From NCBI RefSeq assembly GCF_002135355.1, contig NZ_NEGE01000010.1:91199-155198 (forward strand): a DNA stretch of 64,000 nucleotides. Reading direction: 5' to 3'. A program made the translations under genes and the position numbers. The notes under the pieces were generated by a model. That model worked only from the letters and a program-made list of their open reading frames with translations. It was not told the origin of the DNA and made no database searches. Positions within the stretch are counted from its first letter, which is position 1. Each line of letters opens with the position of its first letter. Positions 9,246 through 19,073 of the stretch are shown here, one piece after another. Origin of the DNA: Acinetobacter sp. ANC 4169 (GTDB lineage: Bacteria; Pseudomonadota; Gammaproteobacteria; Pseudomonadales; Moraxellaceae).

Positions 9246-9566
9246 TCATTCATAATTTATATCCACCATCTGTATAAACTCAAAAGCCGGCTCTTCATAG
9301 GGATGGCTTGCCTTTAATGCTTTTGCGACATTAGCTGCTCGATCTTCAGGCACAATGGTTTCCACCCGCCATTCTTCAACCTGTTCTAGCTCTCCGACTT
9401 CGCCAATAAACGGATTGGCCCCTTTCACTGGTTTAAACTGGCCTGTACCCAGAACCTGCCAGGCACAATGCTCATAGTTGCCAATGCCACCTGCCCCTGC
9501 TTCAAAGACCGCGGTTTTGGTTGATTCCAGATGAGATTCGGGAACATAGTAGATCAATTTAAGCAT
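9246..9566 (-). CDS. NIF3/YqfO-like small protein (CutA-like fold)
   Basis: A 106-residue protein starting MLKLIYYVPESHLESTK and containing VFEAGAGGIGNYEHCAWQ..GTGQFKP..GANPFIG and ending with ASHPYEEPAFEF. These are the hallmarks of the YqfO insert domain found in larger NIF3/GTP cyclohydrolase I type 2-like proteins, here as a free-standing protein, which is a common form in gammaproteobacteria. Role not established. It is monocistronic between tpsA and the divergent fadE. The only plausible start is the ATG at 9566. Confidence 0.85.
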   Translation of the reverse strand: MLKLIYYVPESHLESTKTAVFEAGAGGIGNYEHCAWQVLGTGQFKPVKGANPFIGEVGELEQVEEWRVETIVPEDRAANVAKALKASHPYEEPAFEFIQMVDINYE

Positions 9567-9940
9567 GCCGGTATTTCTCTAAATTCATTGATTGTTATAG
9601 TAATACTACCTCCACACGCATCTCGCTGTATGATTTATTACTTATTCAAAAATAATAAAAATCTAAATAGATAGAGATACAAGTCGCTATTACTTTTCGT
9701 GACATTTCTCTTACAGTTCAATCTTTTACACTATTCAAAAAACACTCTATGTTAAAAACAAGATTTAATTTTATAAATTCGGGATGAAAGGTTTTCATTC
9801 GCCTCCCGGTCTTAACAACAATATTTTTATTACACCTAAAGTCATTCTAATAAAACAGTGCGAGAAATTATCTTGCGATTTTTAGATACCCTTTACTGTT
9901 TCTCTGACTTTGATCCGGTGTAAGCAACTGGAGAAAATAA
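9567..9940. other. Divergent promoter region of the NIF3-like gene and fadE
   Basis: AT-rich 374-bp gap between divergent genes. No ORF with coding character. A good ribosome site (GGAG, about 10 bp upstream) precedes the fadE ATG. An operator for a fatty-acid regulator would be expected here, but I cannot recognise one by eye. Confidence 0.4.
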
Positions 9941-12445
9941 ATGTTATTCATCATCAGTGTGCTTATTCAATTTTTTACAATCTGGGCGATTTTCTTTTTT
10001 GGATTGAGCCGTAATACCGGGGCAATTACAACCATTATCGTTGCAGTAGTCACTGCATTTATTAGCCCATGGTCGCTGATTTTTGGTATTCCGCTCATCC
10101 TCATCAGTTTAATTGTGATGATTGATGCATTGCGAATGGCATTGATTACCAAGCCTGCGTATAAAGCTCTGGCGAATGCCATGCCGACAATGAGCACCAC
10201 TGAACGCGAAGCTTTGGATGCAGGCACCAGCTGGTGGGAAAAAGACCTGTTTATGGGAGCACCCGACTGGTCCAAATTTGAAAGCTATCCTTATCCTACA
10301 CTTTCTCCAGAAGAACAATCTTTTTTAGATCATGAAGTCGAACAGTTATGCAGTATGCTAAATGACTGGGATATTCATCATCACTATAAAGACTTGCCGC
10401 CTGAAGCATGGACCTACATTCGTGAAAATGGTTTTTTAGGCCTGATTATTCCCAAAGAATATGGTGGTCGTGCCTTTAGTTCATTTGCCCAAAGCCGCAT
10501 TATGAGCAAGATTGCTTCACGTTCCTTAACGGCAGCGGTCAGCTGTATGGTACCTAACTCTTTAGGGCCGGGTGAGTTGCTGCTGCATTATGGAACTGAA
10601 GAACAAAAAAATCGTTACTTACCCGGATTAGCTAAAGGTGAAGAAATTCCCTGTTTTGGTCTCACCAGTCCGGAAGCAGGTTCCGATGCCGGTGCAATTC
10701 CGGATACTGGCGTGGTGTGCTATGGCGAATTTGAAGGTCAGCAAGTGCTTGGCCTACGCATGAATTTTTCCAAACGCTGGATTACCCTTGCCCCGATTGC
10801 CACCGTGATTGGACTGGCTTTTAAGCTGTATGATCCCGACGGATTGCTAGGCGATAAAAGCAAAATGGAATATGGCATTACCTGTGCCCTGATTCCTGCC
10901 AGTCACGCGGGCGTAAAAGTGGGAGCACGGCATAATCCCGGTTCCCCTTTTATGAACGGAACCGTAGATGGCAAGGATGTGTTCATTCCACTGGACTGGA
11001 TTATTGGCGGTGCTGAAAATATTGGTAAAGGCTGGCGTATGCTGATGGAATGCTTAGCTGTAGGTCGCGGCATTTCCCTGCCTGCCTTATCTACTGCGGC
11101 CAGTGAAATGACCTATCTAAACGTAGGCGCTTTTGCCAAAATCCGTCAACAATTCAAGATTTCAGTCGGCAAATTTGAAGGTGTGCAGGAAGCCACCAGT
11201 GATATTGCCAGTGATACCTATATGCTGGAAGCTTTTCGTTATTTGGTCACGTGTGGACTTAATCAGGGGGGTAAACCTGCTGTGATGACGGCAATGGCTA
11301 AATACTACGCTACTGAAACCATGCGCCGCGTCGTCAATCACGGGATGGATGTCGTTGGTGGCCGTGCCGTGCAAATGGGGCCACGCAACTTTTTAGCACT
11401 TTATTATCAAACTATTCCAGTGTCGATTACGGTTGAAGGCGCCAATATCCTCAGTCGTTCTTTAATGATTTTTGGTCAGGGTTCTATGCGTTGTCACCCT
11501 TATCTGTTTGAGGAATTGCAACTGCTGCAAGCCAAAGATAAAGACATAGCTCTAAAAAGCTTTAACGATATGCTGTTCAAGCACCTAGGCTACACCTTTA
11601 ACCGGACTGCGCGCGCCTTTGCTTATGGCTATGTGGGTGGCTCATCTGATGCACCAAAAAGCGTAGATGACTTTACTCGTCCCTATTACAAGATTATTAA
11701 CCGTTTAAGTGCCAGCTTTTCAGTCACTGCCGATATGTGTTTAGGCTTACTTGCGGGTGATATTAAACGCAAAGAAATGCTTTCGGGTCGCCTGGCAGAT
11801 ATTCATGCCAATCTGTTTATCAGTACAGCCATTCTTAAATATTATGAACATGGCAAAAAAACTGAGGCTGAACAGGTTCATGCAAAACTGGCACTGGAAA
11901 AATCCCTGTTTAACGCGCAGGAAGCTTTTTATGGTCTGTTTGCTAACTTCCCTGTCGGCATTGCGGCTGGCTTAGTAAAATTCATTTGTTTCCCGCTTGG
12001 TCGGCCTGTTAAAACACCAAGCGATGCTTTGAAACAACAGGCTGGCGAGATCATTATGCAGGACAATGCTTTCCGCGATGAACTGAAAAAACACGTGTTC
12101 TATAAGACAGATGAAAATGATGTTACGGGCCGTATGGAATCAACCTTTAACATGCTATTAGAAATAGAACCCCTATGGGATAAATTCAAGAAAGCAGAAT
12201 CTAAAGGTCAATTTAAAGGTTTAACTTTTGATGAACGCCTTGCAGATGCTGTAGAAATCGGTTTTATCACTGAAGATGAAGCATCGAAACTTGCTGTTTA
12301 TAATGCTAAACGTTACGACAGTATGCTGACCGATGTTTTTGATTCTGAGCTTGATCAAACGCTGGAACTGGAAAATCCTTATAATGATGAGGAAGAATCC
12401 GCGCCTATGCCTGATCCGAAACAGCAAGAACCTTTATCACCATAA
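9941..12445 (+). CDS. fadE: Acyl-CoA dehydrogenase FadE
   Basis: FAD-dependent oxidation of acyl-CoA to trans-2-enoyl-CoA, the first step of beta-oxidation. The 834 residues are close to E. coli FadE (814). The first 65 residues hold hydrophobic membrane segments (MLFIISVLIQFFTIWAIFFFG, then WSLIFGIPLILISLIVM). The dehydrogenase core runs from about 130 to 520, with LTSPEAGSDAGAIPDTG and a SITVEGANILSRSL segment holding the expected catalytic Glu. The C-terminal third matches the FadE-specific extension (DUF1974 type), with an acidic Pro-rich tail. It is monocistronic, with a clear terminator 15 bp after the stop. Confidence 0.95.
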   Translation: MLFIISVLIQFFTIWAIFFFGLSRNTGAITTIIVAVVTAFISPWSLIFGIPLILISLIVMIDALRMALITKPAYKALANAMPTMSTTEREALDAGTSWWEKDLFMGAPDWSKFESYPYPTLSPEEQSFLDHEVEQLCSMLNDWDIHHHYKDLPPEAWTYIRENGFLGLIIPKEYGGRAFSSFAQSRIMSKIASRSLTAAVSCMVPNSLGPGELLLHYGTEEQKNRYLPGLAKGEEIPCFGLTSPEAGSDAGAIPDTGVVCYGEFEGQQVLGLRMNFSKRWITLAPIATVIGLAFKLYDPDGLLGDKSKMEYGITCALIPASHAGVKVGARHNPGSPFMNGTVDGKDVFIPLDWIIGGAENIGKGWRMLMECLAVGRGISLPALSTAASEMTYLNVGAFAKIRQQFKISVGKFEGVQEATSDIASDTYMLEAFRYLVTCGLNQGGKPAVMTAMAKYYATETMRRVVNHGMDVVGGRAVQMGPRNFLALYYQTIPVSITVEGANILSRSLMIFGQGSMRCHPYLFEELQLLQAKDKDIALKSFNDMLFKHLGYTFNRTARAFAYGYVGGSSDAPKSVDDFTRPYYKIINRLSASFSVTADMCLGLLAGDIKRKEMLSGRLADIHANLFISTAILKYYEHGKKTEAEQVHAKLALEKSLFNAQEAFYGLFANFPVGIAAGLVKFICFPLGRPVKTPSDALKQQAGEIIMQDNAFRDELKKHVFYKTDENDVTGRMESTFNMLLEIEPLWDKFKKAESKGQFKGLTFDERLADAVEIGFITEDEASKLAVYNAKRYDSMLTDVFDSELDQTLELENPYNDEEESAPMPDPKQQEPLSP

Positions 12446-12458
12446 AAATTTAAAAGAT

Positions 12459-12484
12459 AAAAAACGGCTGAGGAGCCGTTTTTT
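12459..12484 (+). terminator. Rho-independent terminator of fadE
   Basis: AAACGGCT-GAGG-AGCCGTTT followed by a T tract, just after the fadE stop. Confidence 0.9.
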
Positions 12485-12584
12485 ATAGTCCACATTCTAG
12501 TGAATCGCTGAATTTGATTATTTTAAACATCTAAAAGTTTAGTTATGCTCTTTTCATTCATTATTACTTCGAAACAAAAGGGCT

Positions 12585-13220
12585 ATGTCCAATAAACAAA
12601 ATATCAATGAAATAACTTTATCAACAGCAGAAAATATTGCTGATGAGTTAATTTTTAAATCGGCAACAACATTTGTTGAAGATTTAGCTAAATCAGTTCC
12701 TGTTGCTTCAATAGCACTAGGATTAACAAAGGCAATATCAAACTATAAAACAGCAAAAGATCAACGCCAATTATTAGCATTTATTCAAGAGGCTGAGAAT
12801 ACTGATGCAAAATTTATAGAAAAATTCTTTAAAGATAAAAACAACACTGAATTAGGTTTTGAAATTCTAGGAATTCTTGATCAGACTTACTTAGAAAAAC
12901 AAGCTCGAATGATTTTTAGAACAGCAAAATTATTTAAAGAGAAAGAAATTAATAAGTTAGAATTTGATAAATATACTTATATTATTACCCACTTGAATAG
13001 TCATCTTATAAACATTTTACAGGAACTCTTTTTCCTAAAAACAAATAACGAAGATCCAGAATTTGAATTTGATATCTCTAATCCCAATATGGAATTGGTT
13101 AGCTTTCAATTTTTAAGAGAAGTTGAATCCCCTCTAGTATTTGATGGTAAAACAAAAATTGCTCGATATAAACGAACAGATGAGTTTTATCAATTTTACG
13201 AAAAAATCTTTAAAGACTAA
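12585..13220 (+). CDS. AT-rich orphan protein of unknown function
   Basis: A 211-residue protein beginning MSNKQNINEITLSTAENIADEL. It has one moderately hydrophobic helix (SVPVASIALGLTKAISNY, about residues 45-62), the rest being charged helical sequence (KDQRQLLAFIQEAENTDAKFIEKFFKDK, LEKQARMIFRTAKLFKEKEINKLEFDKY). No family recognised. The coding sequence is markedly more AT-rich than its neighbours fadE and purL and is Lys/Asn/Ile-rich, which suggests horizontal gain. It is monocistronic between the fadE terminator and repeat copy C. It could be an accessory or phage-defence gene, but nothing visible proves this. Confidence 0.7.
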   Translation: MSNKQNINEITLSTAENIADELIFKSATTFVEDLAKSVPVASIALGLTKAISNYKTAKDQRQLLAFIQEAENTDAKFIEKFFKDKNNTELGFEILGILDQTYLEKQARMIFRTAKLFKEKEINKLEFDKYTYIITHLNSHLINILQELFFLKTNNEDPEFEFDISNPNMELVSFQFLREVESPLVFDGKTKIARYKRTDEFYQFYEKIFKD

Positions 13221-13237
13221 ATCAAATCACATGACTA

Positions 13238-13346
13238 GCGACATGGATGTCGCACATTTGGCAGAGATACAAGGATGTATCTTCTGCCAAATAAAAGGTT
13301 TTTGTTACTTTTGACCTTTCAAAAGTAAAACGTCGCCTACGCGTTT
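13238..13346 (+). repeat. Dispersed palindromic intergenic repeat, copy C (most complete)
   Basis: Four parts in order: the palindrome GCGACATGGATGTCGC (13238-13253); a long inverted repeat at 13257-13291 with TTTGGCAGA/TCTGCCAAA arms; a 10-bp stem TTACTTTTGA/TCAAAAGTAA (13305-13328) with loop CCTT; and the tail GTCGCCTACGCG (13332-13343). Copy D (23222-23341) has the same modules in the same order. Found between two unrelated genes, consistent with a REP- or MITE-like element. Confidence 0.75.
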
Positions 13347-13400
13347 TAGATTAAAACTTTGAACAATGAGTGCGGCTATAAATATCAATATTGAAGCCAT

Positions 13401-13429
13401 AAAAAAAACCACCTCACGGTGGCTTTTTC
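13401..13429. terminator. Bidirectional hairpin terminator
   Basis: CCACC-TCAC-GGTGG (13409-13422) with A runs on the left and T runs on the right. On the minus strand it lies 12 bp after the stop of the small membrane protein. Confidence 0.75.
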
Positions 13430-13440
13430 AGTCTAAAAAA

Positions 13441-13572
13441 TTAAGAACTTTGAAACAAATAGCTACCGATCAAGAACAACACTTGTAGCCCAACGACTGC
13501 CATAAAAAACATCCAGCCTTTTTTACGTAAAGTCGCTTTATCAACATTTGTATAGGTTGCAGTTTTTAGCAT
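13441..13572 (-). CDS. Small single-span membrane protein (43 aa)
   Basis: A short ORF read on the minus strand: MLKTATYTNVDKATLRKKGW, then a hydrophobic helix MFFMAVVGLQVLFLIGSYLF and the end QSS. The ATG (13572-13570) has a good ribosome site (GAGGTGA, about 5-11 bp upstream). A terminator follows the stop closely, so this is a complete transcription unit. The basic N-terminus followed by a membrane helix suggests an N-in inner-membrane miniprotein. No function can be given. The order 'start, ribosome site, helix, terminator' is the case for it being real. Confidence 0.7.
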   Translation of the reverse strand: MLKTATYTNVDKATLRKKGWMFFMAVVGLQVLFLIGSYLFQSS

Positions 13573-13736
13573 TGTGTCACCTCGCTTAGAGATTCAATCC
13601 TGAACTTGTATTTAGTGAACCATCTTTCTTCTATATTGCATTGTGATTGTGCATAAAACACACAAATTATTATTCACTCCAATATAAAAGCAAAATCCAA
13701 ACCAAGTCCAGCGGGAGAAGTAAAAATTTAATACCA

Positions 13737-13806
13737 ACAAAAAAACCACCTACAGGTGGTCTAAAAAATCGAGTGCGATTATATTTGCAAAATCATAGAT
13801 TCACAA
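13737..13806 (-). promoter_or_regulatory. Leftward promoter followed by a terminator-like hairpin
   Basis: On the minus strand TTGTGA (13806-13801) and a perfect TATAAT (13782-13777) are separated by 18 bp. About 20 bp downstream is the hairpin ACCACCT-AC-AGGTGGT (13759-13744) followed by a T run. A transcript would be only about 35 nt unless it reads through to the 43-aa gene at 13572. This could be an attenuated leader or a very short RNA. Inferred from sequence only. The rest of 13573-13882 shows no convincing ORF. Confidence 0.4.
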
Positions 13807-13840
13807 TAATTATTATATCAATTGGTAAATTTTAAAGCTA

Positions 13841-13868
13841 AAAAAAAGCCACCCGAAGGTGGCTTTTT
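13841..13868 (-). terminator. Rho-independent terminator of purL
   Basis: GCCACC-CGAA-GGTGGC (13848-13863) with A/T runs on both sides, 15-20 bp after the purL stop. It is the third GGTGG-type hairpin within 460 bp. Confidence 0.85.
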
Positions 13869-13882
13869 AAATTCGGGAAATA

Positions 13883-16800
13883 TTAACCAATAAACTTGCG
13901 CGCATTACGGAACATGCGTAACCATGCACCATCTTCAGTCCATTCTTCTGGTTTCCAAGAATGCTGAATTGCACGGAAGTTACGTTCAGGGTGCGGCATC
14001 ATAATCGTTGCACGACCATCTTTCGAAGTCACACCGGTAATCGCTTCTGGTGAACCGTTCGGGTTCAATGGATATTGCTGTGTAGCATTACCCAAGCTGT
14101 CTACATAACGTAGACTGACTTGGTTGCCTGCATTTAACGCAGCAATCTTGTCTTCAGTTGCAACTACACGGCCTTCACCATGTGCTACCGCGATTGGAAG
14201 AATCGAACCTTCCATACCATCTAACAAGATCGAGTTAGATTTTTCTACACGAACGTTGACTGCACGCGCTTCAAACACTTCAGAAGTGTTACGGTGGAAA
14301 CGCGGCCAGTTTTCTGCACCCGGAATCAGTGGAGCCAATTGCGACAACATTTGACAGCCATTACAGATACCCAATGAGAAGGTTTCTTGACGATGGAAGA
14401 ATTTCTCGAACTGGTCACGAAGTTTAGGGTTAAACAAGACTGATTTCGCCCAGCCGCCGCCTGCACCCATCACGTCACCGTAAGAGAAGCCACCACACGC
14501 TACAATACCTTCAAAGTCATCCAGGCTGATGCGGCCAGCAAGCAAGTCGCTCATGTGCACGTCAATAGTGTTGAAGCCGACTTTATCGAATGCCGCAGCC
14601 ATTTCCACATGACCGTTTACGCCTTGTTCGCGCAAAATCACCATGTTTGGACGGCGTGAATTGATGTACGGTGCTTCTACAGGTTCGTTCAAGTCGAATG
14701 TAGGCTGAGCAATAATACCTTTGTGATTCTTGTCTGTAATCAAAGCAAACTCAGAATCCGCAGTTTCTACGTTGTCACGTAGACGCTGGATTTGATGCGA
14801 TACTTCAGTCCATGCTACTTGTAGATCAGCACGTTCAAGCACTAAACCATTCACAGTTAACTGGTCAGTATTGTTCACTGTACCTACAACTGCAATTGTA
14901 TCTTTTAAGCTAGATGCGGCAACTTCTGCTTGAAGTTCTGCCCAATCAGATTTGCTGATTTGAAGAACTGCACCAATTTCTTCAGCAAACAGGCTTGCAG
15001 TAGATTGATCTTCTAAAGCCACACCCAGACGCGAAGCGAACATCATTTCTGCAACAGTCGCTAACAAGCCGCCATCACCGATGTCATGGTAAGCCTTGAT
15101 CAAGCCACGGTTGTTCCAGTCCTGCACCAATGCGAAGAATGCTTTGAAGTCTTCGAAGCTGTCTACATCTGGTGTTACAGAACCAATCGCTTTGTAAACC
15201 TGAGCCAGGATCGAACCGCCTAGACGGAACTGACCTTTAGACAAGTCGATACGTACCAGCACTGACTCTAGGTTTTTCAATTCAGGAGTCAATGTTTTGC
15301 GAACATCAGTCACAGGAGCAAATGCTGTAATTACACCTGACATTGGAGATGTTACAGACTTGTCTTCATCTTCGTCTTTCCAGGTGGTACGCATAGACAA
15401 TGAGTCTTTACCTACAGGAATGGCAATACCTAAAGCAGGACACATTTCCATACCGATGGCTTTCACACCTTCGAACAACGCCTGGTCTTCACCTTTTTGG
15501 CCTGCTGCAGCCATCCAGTTTGCTGACAATTTAATGTCGCTGATCTGGTCGATTTTTGCAGACATGATGTTACTGATTGATTCAGCCACAGCCAAACGTG
15601 CAGAAGCCGCTGGATTAAGAAGTGCTACTGGCGGACGTTCGCCCATCGCCATGGCTTCACCTGTGTAACCGACCAGGCTTGTTGTGGTTACCGCAGCATC
15701 TGCTACAGGAACTTGCCAACGACCGACCATCTGGTCACGTGCAACCATACCGGTAATCGAACGGTCACCAATGGTGATCAAGAATGATTTAGAAGCAACG
15801 GTCGGATTTTTAAGTACACGGAAAATCGCATCTTTCAAATCCACTTGAGCGGCATCAAAGTCATCGCCTTTGCGTTCAATCGTTTCATATGAACGGCTCA
15901 TGCGTGGTGTACCACCAAGCATCACTTGCATTGGCATATCCACAGCTTTATTTTCAAACAATGGATCTTCAACGGTTAAGTGACGAGCTTCAGTCGCTTC
16001 ACCCAACACTGCAAACGGACAACGCTCGCGTGCACAAAGTGATTCAAACAGGCTTAAAGAACTTGGGCGAATCGCCAATACATAACGTTCTTGCGCTTCG
16101 TTTGACCAGATCTCCATTGGAGACATGCCCGGCTCAAGTGATGGAATCTTACGCAGGTTAAGTACTGCACCCAATTCATGGTCGTTGACCAGCTCAGGCA
16201 TCGCATTGGATACACCGCCCGCACCCACGTCATGTACAGATACGATCGGGTTGTAATCTTCCATGCGCCAGCAAGCATCAATCACTTCTTGGCAACGGCG
16301 TTCCATTTCAGGGTTTTCACGTTGTACAGAAGCGAAATCCAGGTTTTCACCCAACTTACCGCTATCTACTGAAGATGCAGCACCACCACCTAAGCCGATC
16401 AGCATCGCTGGACCGCCAAGCACGATCAGTAAATCGCCCGGTTGAATCGCATCTTTTTCAACATGGTCAGGACGGATGTTACCGTAACCACCGGCAATCA
16501 TGATTGGTTTGTGGAAACCTTTCACTTCGCCATTCACATTTTGTTCGAAAGTACGGAAGTAACCGTTTAACGCAGGACGACCAAATTCGTTGTTAAACGC
16601 AGCACCACCCAATGGCCCTTCAATCATGATTTGAAGTGGCGATGCCATACGTGACGGCTTACCGTAATTTTCTTCCCAAGGCTGTTCAAAACCTGGAATA
16701 TTCAGGTTAGACACCGTGAAACCGGTTAAACCTGCTTTCGGTTTACCACCACGACCCGTTGCGCCTTCATCACGGATTTCACCGCCTGAACCGGTCGCAG

Positions 16801-17716
16801 CACCGGCAAATGGTGCAATCGCTGTTGGATGGTTGTGAGTTTCCACTTTCATTAAGATGTGAGCGGCCTGGCTCTTGTATTTATAAACGTGGTGACCGGT
16901 TGCTTCGTCTTTTTTCGGATAGAAACGCTGGGTATCAAAGCCCACGATTACAGAAGCGTTATCTTTATAGGCAGATAAAACATCTGTAGGAGATTCTTTA
17001 TAAGTGTTTTTAATCATTTGGAACAATGACAATGGCTGTTTTTCACCATCGATTGTCCATTCAGAACCAAAGATTTTATGACGGCAATGCTCTGAGTTCG
17101 CTTGCGCAAACATCATCAGTTCGATGTCATGCGGGTTACGACCCATCTTGATAAAGGCTTCGGTCAGATAATCAATTTCTTCATCAGAAAGTGCAAAACC
17201 AAATTCAGAGTTGGCCTTAACCAGTGCTTGTTTACCCTGACCTAGAATATCAATGCTATTTAAAGGCTTTGGTGCTGTCTCAGAGAATAATGCCGCAGCA
17301 TCTTCAATTTGATTAAACACACTTTCGGTCATGCGGTCATGTAAAACCTGTTTAACTGCATCAGATACTTCGGAAATACCCTTTAAAGTAAACAAAACAC
17401 CGCGTTCTAGGCGGTGTATCGGGGTATTACAGTTGGCAAAAATATCAGTTGCTTTAGAAGACCACGGCGAGATTGTTCCTAAACGCGGTGTAACTAAAAT
17501 TTGAATTTCATCATTTGCTGCTTGGCGAACTTCAAAAGAAGCACCATCGTTTAATAGTTGTAATGCAGATTGATGCTGCTGCTCGTTGAGCGCTTGATCA
17601 AACAGATAAATCCATTGACTTTCAATTGATTGAACAGAACTCATTGACGCGAGACGGTTTAAGAGTTGAGTTTTCTTAAAAGAAGAGTGTGCTGGTGCAC
17701 CGGCCACGATAAACAT
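13883..17716 (-). CDS. purL: Phosphoribosylformylglycinamidine synthase PurL
   Basis: Converts FGAR plus glutamine and ATP to FGAM, the fourth step of de novo purine synthesis. This is the long single-chain form. I use the ATG at 17716 ([15 protein letters not shown]), giving 1277 residues. The frame extends 15 codons further to a TTG, but homologues align from the ILRGSPALS-like segment, and a GGAG lies 11 bp before this ATG. Visible parts: the FGAM synthase core with [10 protein letters not shown] and [14 protein letters not shown]; the second half with [11 protein letters not shown] and [13 protein letters not shown]; and the C-terminal glutaminase with [14 protein letters not shown] (nucleophile Cys) and [10 protein letters not shown] (His, Glu). 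Monocistronic. Confidence 0.96.
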   Translation of the reverse strand: MFIVAGAPAHSSFKKTQLLNRLASMSSVQSIESQWIYLFDQALNEQQHQSALQLLNDGASFEVRQAANDEIQILVTPRLGTISPWSSKATDIFANCNTPIHRLERGVLFTLKGISEVSDAVKQVLHDRMTESVFNQIEDAAALFSETAPKPLNSIDILGQGKQALVKANSEFGFALSDEEIDYLTEAFIKMGRNPHDIELMMFAQANSEHCRHKIFGSEWTIDGEKQPLSLFQMIKNTYKESPTDVLSAYKDNASVIVGFDTQRFYPKKDEATGHHVYKYKSQAAHILMKVETHNHPTAIAPFAGAATGSGGEIRDEGATGRGGKPKAGLTGFTVSNLNIPGFEQPWEENYGKPSRMASPLQIMIEGPLGGAAFNNEFGRPALNGYFRTFEQNVNGEVKGFHKPIMIAGGYGNIRPDHVEKDAIQPGDLLIVLGGPAMLIGLGGGAASSVDSGKLGENLDFASVQRENPEMERRCQEVIDACWRMEDYNPIVSVHDVGAGGVSNAMPELVNDHELGAVLNLRKIPSLEPGMSPMEIWSNEAQERYVLAIRPSSLSLFESLCARERCPFAVLGEATEARHLTVEDPLFENKAVDMPMQVMLGGTPRMSRSYETIERKGDDFDAAQVDLKDAIFRVLKNPTVASKSFLITIGDRSITGMVARDQMVGRWQVPVADAAVTTTSLVGYTGEAMAMGERPPVALLNPAASARLAVAESISNIMSAKIDQISDIKLSANWMAAAGQKGEDQALFEGVKAIGMEMCPALGIAIPVGKDSLSMRTTWKDEDEDKSVTSPMSGVITAFAPVTDVRKTLTPELKNLESVLVRIDLSKGQFRLGGSILAQVYKAIGSVTPDVDSFEDFKAFFALVQDWNNRGLIKAYHDIGDGGLLATVAEMMFASRLGVALEDQSTASLFAEEIGAVLQISKSDWAELQAEVAASSLKDTIAVVGTVNNTDQLTVNGLVLERADLQVAWTEVSHQIQRLRDNVETADSEFALITDKNHKGIIAQPTFDLNEPVEAPYINSRRPNMVILREQGVNGHVEMAAAFDKVGFNTIDVHMSDLLAGRISLDDFEGIVACGGFSYGDVMGAGGGWAKSVLFNPKLRDQFEKFFHRQETFSLGICNGCQMLSQLAPLIPGAENWPRFHRNTSEVFEARAVNVRVEKSNSILLDGMEGSILPIAVAHGEGRVVATEDKIAALNAGNQVSLRYVDSLGNATQQYPLNPNGSPEAITGVTSKDGRATIMMPHPERNFRAIQHSWKPEEWTEDGAWLRMFRNARKFIG

Positions 17717-18507
17717 GCTGATTTTGGCTCCACGGGCAGGTCTTTTGGACCATACCGCCAATGTGACTTAGAGAGAGCGCATATTCTACTGCGTATTGGC
17801 AAAATCAGCTAGATAGAAATTCACGAATGTGCCATCAATTCGCTCAAGAACACGCAAGAATATTTTATTTTTCAGATAAAAATTTTGAATCTTATACAAA
17901 TTTAAGCCTGTACTATGTTGTTTCTAAATATTATTGCAATACTGAAGCTTATGCTCAATTTCGTATCTTTTAGCTAGTGTTACATAATTCTGCATTTTTT
18001 CATCCTTGATGTCTTAGAGTTCTTTCATAAATCATTTTTCAATAACTATAAGCTGTTCGTAAAGTTAAAAGAAAACGTAGATTTTAGCAGGCATTGGATT
18101 CATGAGTGTGGCATGGCTGCCACACGTTTCCCCTCCCTTGCGCTGCATTTTAAAGCAGTGCTTAAAACTGGCTCAGGAGGTCGTGTATGGGAAACACAAG
18201 GTTTTTCTTGCGGACTCCAAATATATTTTGAGATCCTCATTTTGACCTTTCAAAAGTAGAGATATTGCCTACGCAAAGGTGTCAAAATAGTAACAGTCAA
18301 AGGAGGCAGTGCTAATTTAAGGAAATCTAATATTGAACATTTTCTAATTCATGAAAGAGATCTCTTGAACAAATGATCAAGCTCAAACACTAGCACACAG
18401 TTCAGTGCATTATCAGAAAGACAAATCATGTCGTGCTGCTCTAGTAGGTTGGACTTTTTTTGGCATGATGAATTCAGGTCTTCACTGAATAATGATAAAT
18501 GGAATAA
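17717..18507. other. Long intergenic region before the dgt fragment
   Basis: Apart from repeat copy E (18106-18290), this is AT-rich with no ORF of coding character. The left part should hold the purL promoter. The last 100 bp resemble, with many differences, the stretch just upstream of the complete dgt gene (shared CTCTAGT, TTTTGGCAT, ACTGAATAA.GATAAATGG), so the dgt duplication includes diverged upstream DNA. Confidence 0.45.
18106..18290 (+). repeat. Dispersed palindromic repeat, degraded copy E
   Basis: GTGTGGCA..TGCCACAC (18106-18125), then further along TTTTGACCTTTCAAAAGTA and the tail ATTGCCTACGCA (18264-18275). These match the TTTTGACCTTTCAAAAGTA stem and GTCGCCTACGCG tail of copy C in order. 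The middle is rearranged. Confidence 0.5.
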
Positions 18508-18818
18508 ATGCGTTGGTTAGAACTGCTTTCGACAGTTCGTATTGGTAGCAAAAAACAAAGTTCAGAACAGGCACGTAGCCCATTTCATAAAGATTATGAC
18601 CGCATTATCTTTTCGCAAAGTTTTCGACAATTAAACCGTAAAACCCAGGTTCATCCGCTGACACAGCACGATGGCATTCACACCCGTTTAACCCATTCGC
18701 TTGAAGTGTCTTGTATTGGTCGCTCACTGGGCATGCTGGCAGCGGAAAAAATTAAAGATCAACTGCCAGTTTGGATTTCCCCTGCCGATGTCGGTGCCAT
18801 TATTCAGGCAGCCTGCCT
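18508..18818 (+). pseudogene. Truncated 5' copy of dgt (first 103-104 codons)
   Basis: From ATGCGTTGG at 18508 to 18818 the DNA matches the complete dgt at 21070-21380 with no indels and only a handful of substitutions, mostly silent. After GCCTGCCT the match ends abruptly. The frame runs on into unrelated DNA (LFRFIYYVFCSGKT...) and stops at 18921. The fragment ends exactly before the AHDIGN HD motif, so it lacks catalytic residues and cannot be active. The distance between copies is 2562 bp. Confidence 0.9.
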
Positions 18819-19073
18819 TTTTCGCTTCATTTACTATGTATTTTGCAGTGGCAAGACCATCTGCCGTTCCTACAGCGTGGTTTCCACCATTATTTGCGGC
18901 AATCTTTTGAAAACCATCTAAATGCGCCATCATTTTTGTACTGTCTCGAGTTACTGGCAAATGCTGAACTTCTGTAGCAGAAAGCACAAATTTTACACAG
19001 CAATACAGCCAATCAGCGATACGCTGCAACTGATTGCCAGTAACGGCACCAATAAATACTTCATCTTCATTTC
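18819..19073 (-). pseudogene. N-terminal remnant of an M28-type aminopeptidase lipoprotein
   Basis: On the minus strand a strong ribosome site (GAGGGGGG) precedes ATG 19073, which starts a lipoprotein signal (MKMKYLLVPLLAISC.., lipobox LIGC). That frame stops at TAA 18995-18993, but another frame continues as KFVLSATEVQHLPVTR, then FQKIAANNGGNHAVGTADGL and ATAKYIVNEAKKA. The last part resembles the start of secreted M28 aminopeptidases (IADANGGNR..GT..Y..). There is thus one frameshift near 18990-19005, and the gene is cut at 18819 by the dgt junction. Family assignment is from pattern memory and is moderately sure. The longer GTG-started frame from 19092 is a shadow. Confidence 0.55.

Noticed and set aside
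13647..13835. 62-aa ORF on the plus strand
   Set aside because: Covers a terminator hairpin and starts at GTG without a ribosome site; composition not coding-like.
17717..17761. Longer PurL N-terminus from a TTG start
   Set aside because: The extra 15 residues ([15 protein letters not shown]) are not part of the PurL family, whose alignment begins at [11 protein letters not shown].
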